Source of the DNA: an uncultured Atopobium sp.
GTDB lineage: Bacteria > Actinomycetota > Coriobacteriia > Coriobacteriales > Atopobiaceae
DNA length: 6,543 bases
Direction: 5' to 3'
Assembly: GCA_938036925.1 (NCBI GenBank)
Contig: CALHVU010000045.1
Span: 1 to 6,543 of the forward strand
Position 1 is the first letter of the stretch. Each line of letters starts with the position of its first letter. Below are positions 4,840 through 6,543 of this stretch, piece by piece. A model generated the notes under the pieces. The model had not been told where the DNA came from. It made no database searches and saw nothing but the letters and a program-made list of their open reading frames with translations. The position numbers and the translations under genes were made by a program.

Positions 4840-6183
4840 ATGGCTAAAGTTGCAGTTATCGGTTGTACCCACGCAGGCGTTTTTGCCACTTCTTCAATCC
4901 TGGGCGCACACCCAGATTGGGAGGTTCACGTCTTTGAGCGCAATGACACGGTTTCCTTCCTGTCTTGCGGTATTGCTCTTTGGGTAGGTGACCACGTAAG
5001 CGATCCTAACAAGATGTTCTACAGCTCTCCAGAAGCCCTTACCGAGGCTGGTGCTCACGTTCACATGACCACCAACGTCACTTCCGCAGATGTTAAGACC
5101 AAGCACGTTGCTTGGGAGGACCTCAAGACCGGCGAGACTTTTGAGGATGACTTTGATTTCCTCGTAGTCACCACTGGCTCTAAGCCAATTGTTCCACCAC
5201 TGCCTGGTATTGACGGACCTCGCGTGCTTCAGTGCAAGAACTGGGCTGACGGACGCCGCATTCACGACACCATGTCAACTTCCAAGTCCGCTATTGTCAT
5301 CGGTGCTGGCTACATTGGTGCCGAGCTTGCAGAGCAGCTCTCTGAGCGTCAGAAGGCTGTTACCCTCATTGACATGCTTCCACGCGTTCTTGCAAAGAAC
5401 TTTGACAAGGCAATCACTGATCAGGTTGAGGATGCTTACAAAGAGCACGGTGTCACGCTTGCACTCGGCGAGAAGGTCATGAGCTTTGAGGACAACGGCG
5501 ATTCCGTCACCGTTGTTACCGATAAGGGCTCCTACACTGCAGATTACGCAATTCTGGGCATTGGCTTCCTACCTCGTACTGACCTCTTTGACGGCCAGCT
5601 TGATATGCTTCCTAACGGTGCTATCAAGGTTGATGAGTACATGCGTACCAGTGAGCCTGGTGTCTTTGCAGCTGGTGACTCTGCATCCATCATCTTTAAC
5701 GTTACTGGTAAAGAGGACTACATTCCTCTGGCAACCAATGCTGTCCGCCAGGGTCTGCACGTTGGTCCTAATATGCTTGAACCAACTGCTGCATACGCAG
5801 GTACTCAGGCTTCCAGCGCAGTTCAGCTCTACAACTACTCCATGGCTGCAGCAGGTCTCACCGTTGAGGGCGGCAAGGTTCGTGGCTATGAGTACGATTC
5901 CGTCTCCATCACCGAGAACTACCGTCCTGAGTTTATGCTGACCACCGAGCCAGTTACCGCAACGCTTGTCTGGGATCCAGAGACTCGCCTTATCAAGGGC
6001 GCACAGTTCTTCTCGACACATGACGATGTTGCTCAGGCAGCAAACGTTGTTTCTGTTGCAATTGCCGCTGGCATGACCATCGACAACCTTGCAGCTGTTG
6101 ACCTTCTGTTCCAGCCAAACTTTACCAACCCAGTCAACTACATTGGCTCTGTTGCTATGGCTGCCTGCGCAAAGGCCAAGTAA
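4840..6183 (+). CDS. nox: FAD-dependent NADH oxidase (Nox), water-forming type likely
   Basis: 447 aa, full length for the NADH oxidase / CoA-disulfide reductase family of flavoproteins. The start is supported by AGAGGGG (4828-4834), 5 nt before the ATG. The FAD-binding N-terminus reads VAVIGCTHAG (4-13) with His11. The redox-active cysteine is Cys43 in SFLSCG. The second Rossmann motif is IGAGYIG at 154-160, and the following strand ends in Asp178, favouring NADH over NADPH. The FAD-contacting GVFAAGD lies at 274-280, and the dimerisation domain from ~325 ends with LLFQPNFTNPVNY (422-434). Such enzymes reduce O2 to water with NADH in the cytoplasm, protecting anaerobes from oxygen and regenerating NAD+. 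Peroxide-forming relatives and CoA-disulfide reductases share the fold, so the product is inferred from the CTHAG and SFLSCG pattern. It is monocistronic, with its own promoter and terminator, and its codons are strongly biased (57% GC counted over 5281-5340). Confidence 0.95.
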   Translation: MAKVAVIGCTHAGVFATSSILGAHPDWEVHVFERNDTVSFLSCGIALWVGDHVSDPNKMFYSSPEALTEAGAHVHMTTNVTSADVKTKHVAWEDLKTGETFEDDFDFLVVTTGSKPIVPPLPGIDGPRVLQCKNWADGRRIHDTMSTSKSAIVIGAGYIGAELAEQLSERQKAVTLIDMLPRVLAKNFDKAITDQVEDAYKEHGVTLALGEKVMSFEDNGDSVTVVTDKGSYTADYAILGIGFLPRTDLFDGQLDMLPNGAIKVDEYMRTSEPGVFAAGDSASIIFNVTGKEDYIPLATNAVRQGLHVGPNMLEPTAAYAGTQASSAVQLYNYSMAAAGLTVEGGKVRGYEYDSVSITENYRPEFMLTTEPVTATLVWDPETRLIKGAQFFSTHDDVAQAANVVSVAIAAGMTIDNLAAVDLLFQPNFTNPVNYIGSVAMAACAKAK

Positions 6184-6211
6184 ACTCCGCACATAACACG
6201 CGATAAAAGAG

Positions 6212-6245
6212 AAGGAAGCTGGTATTTCTGCCAGCTTCCTTTTTT
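6212..6245 (+). terminator. Intrinsic terminator of nox, possibly bidirectional
   Basis: AAGGAAGCTGG (6212-6222) pairs perfectly with 6231-6241 over 11 bp, with an 8-nt loop, followed by a six-T run (6240-6245). On the opposite strand the stem is followed by a pyrimidine-rich TTCTCTTTTA tract, so it may also stop the minus-strand gene arriving from the right, whose stop is about 80 nt away. Confidence 0.93.
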
Positions 6246-6248
6246 GCT

Positions 6249-6271
6249 ATCGAGCCCGAGTCTAGCTCGAT
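6249..6271. repeat. Inverted repeat ATCGAGC / GCTCGAT
   Basis: Perfect 7-bp arms at 6249-6255 and 6265-6271 around a 9-nt loop, just beyond the nox terminator. Neither strand has a T-run directly after it, so I do not call it a terminator by itself. With 6212-6245 it may form a tandem stop for the convergent gene. The rest of the gap up to 6326 shows nothing recognisable. Confidence 0.4.
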
Positions 6272-6326
6272 GAATGACTATTTTGTATTTGCTCCGTCTT
6301 AATCCTGTATTGCCTTGATACGGTGC

Positions 6327-6543
6327 CTATCTTGGCTTTCTGCTCACTACGGCAATGTAGTTAAGGTCATCCGCGTGGTCGTTGAAGAACGTGAACATGC
6401 TCGTAAACATCTTGGTGTTCTCGGGTTTGAGACCGTTTCTAATAACCCTTAGAGCTCCATCAGCACCCTCATCGGCAATAAGTCCTGCCGGATTCATAAG
6501 CGTCATCTTGCCGTTCTTTGTTTCTGGGCAGAAACCTGCTGAC
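6327..6543 (-). CDS. C-terminal 71 codons of a protein running off the right edge
   Basis: Reading leftward from 6542 on the minus strand, one frame stays open for 71 codons and ends at TAG (6327-6329); the start lies outside the window. The fragment includes MTLMNPAGLIADEGADG near residues 13-29, then FTSMFTFFNDHADDLNY, and ends in IAVVSRKPR. Codon choice resembles that of the neighbouring genes. A C-terminus of the form 'Y.AVV.RKP' is common at the last strand of class I SAM-dependent methyltransferases, so that is my tentative guess. Too little of the protein is visible to claim a function. It is convergent with nox and may share its terminator. Confidence 0.7.
   Translation of the reverse strand, partial: SAGFCPETKNGKMTLMNPAGLIADEGADGALRVIRNGLKPENTKMFTSMFTFFNDHADDLNYIAVVSRKPR

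Noticed and set aside
5569..6192. 207-aa open frame antisense to nox, and the smaller antisense frame at 4894-5265
   Set aside because: Both are shadows of the highly biased nox gene, with low-complexity-like Val/Leu/Asn/Ser-rich products and no motifs.
1..6543. CRISPR arrays, tRNA or rRNA genes, insertion sequences
   Set aside because: No regularly spaced direct repeats, cloverleaf-like segments, rRNA motifs or transposase reading frames were seen on either strand.

Overview
The window reads as a chromosomal segment from an anaerobic or microaerophilic Gram-positive bacterium. My best guess is a member of the Atopobiaceae (Coriobacteriia; Lancefieldella/Atopobium/Olsenella type). This rests on gene content (short-type Hcp, a Crp/Fnr regulator with a 'DRSALS' recognition helix, a water-forming-type NADH oxidase), strong purine-rich ribosome sites, and moderate GC with strongly biased codons in hcp and nox. 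The assignment is inference, not an identification.

Layout, left to right. Positions 1-152 hold no supportable gene but do hold an 18-bp-arm hairpin (45-88) and an alternative pairing partner (115-122). Next come two genes on the minus strand, msrA (153-641) and a Crp/Fnr-type regulator (667-1335), 25 nt apart and probably one operon read regulator-first. Divergent from them is hcp (1471-3063), which starts at a GTG. The divergent intergenic region carries a perfect 16-bp palindrome (1371-1386), placed as a class II activator site for hcp and as a possible autoregulatory site for the regulator. hcp ends in a strong intrinsic terminator (3094-3128).

Positions 3216-4626 form an AT-richer insert-like segment: a 123-aa unknown protein (+) convergent, 7 nt apart, with an HNH_2 endonuclease (-) whose N-terminal half reads like an SRA-type modified-base reader. 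Together these suggest a small type IV restriction (modification-dependent defence) locus.

From 4840 to 6183 lies nox, an FAD-dependent NADH oxidase of the CoA-disulfide-reductase-like family. It has its own extended -10 promoter embedded in a palindrome and a strong terminator (6212-6245). The right edge carries the C-terminal 71 codons of a minus-strand gene (6327 to the window edge), possibly a methyltransferase.

How the genes fit together: Hcp (NO reduction / nitrosative stress), MsrA (repair of oxidised methionine), the regulator and Nox (O2 removal with NADH regeneration) make a coherent oxidative/nitrosative stress neighbourhood, interrupted by a restriction-like island. The least conventional elements are the regulator with a CxxC pair and non-classical DNA-recognition residues next to its probable palindromic operator, and the SRA-like/HNH protein paired with an unknown convergent partner.
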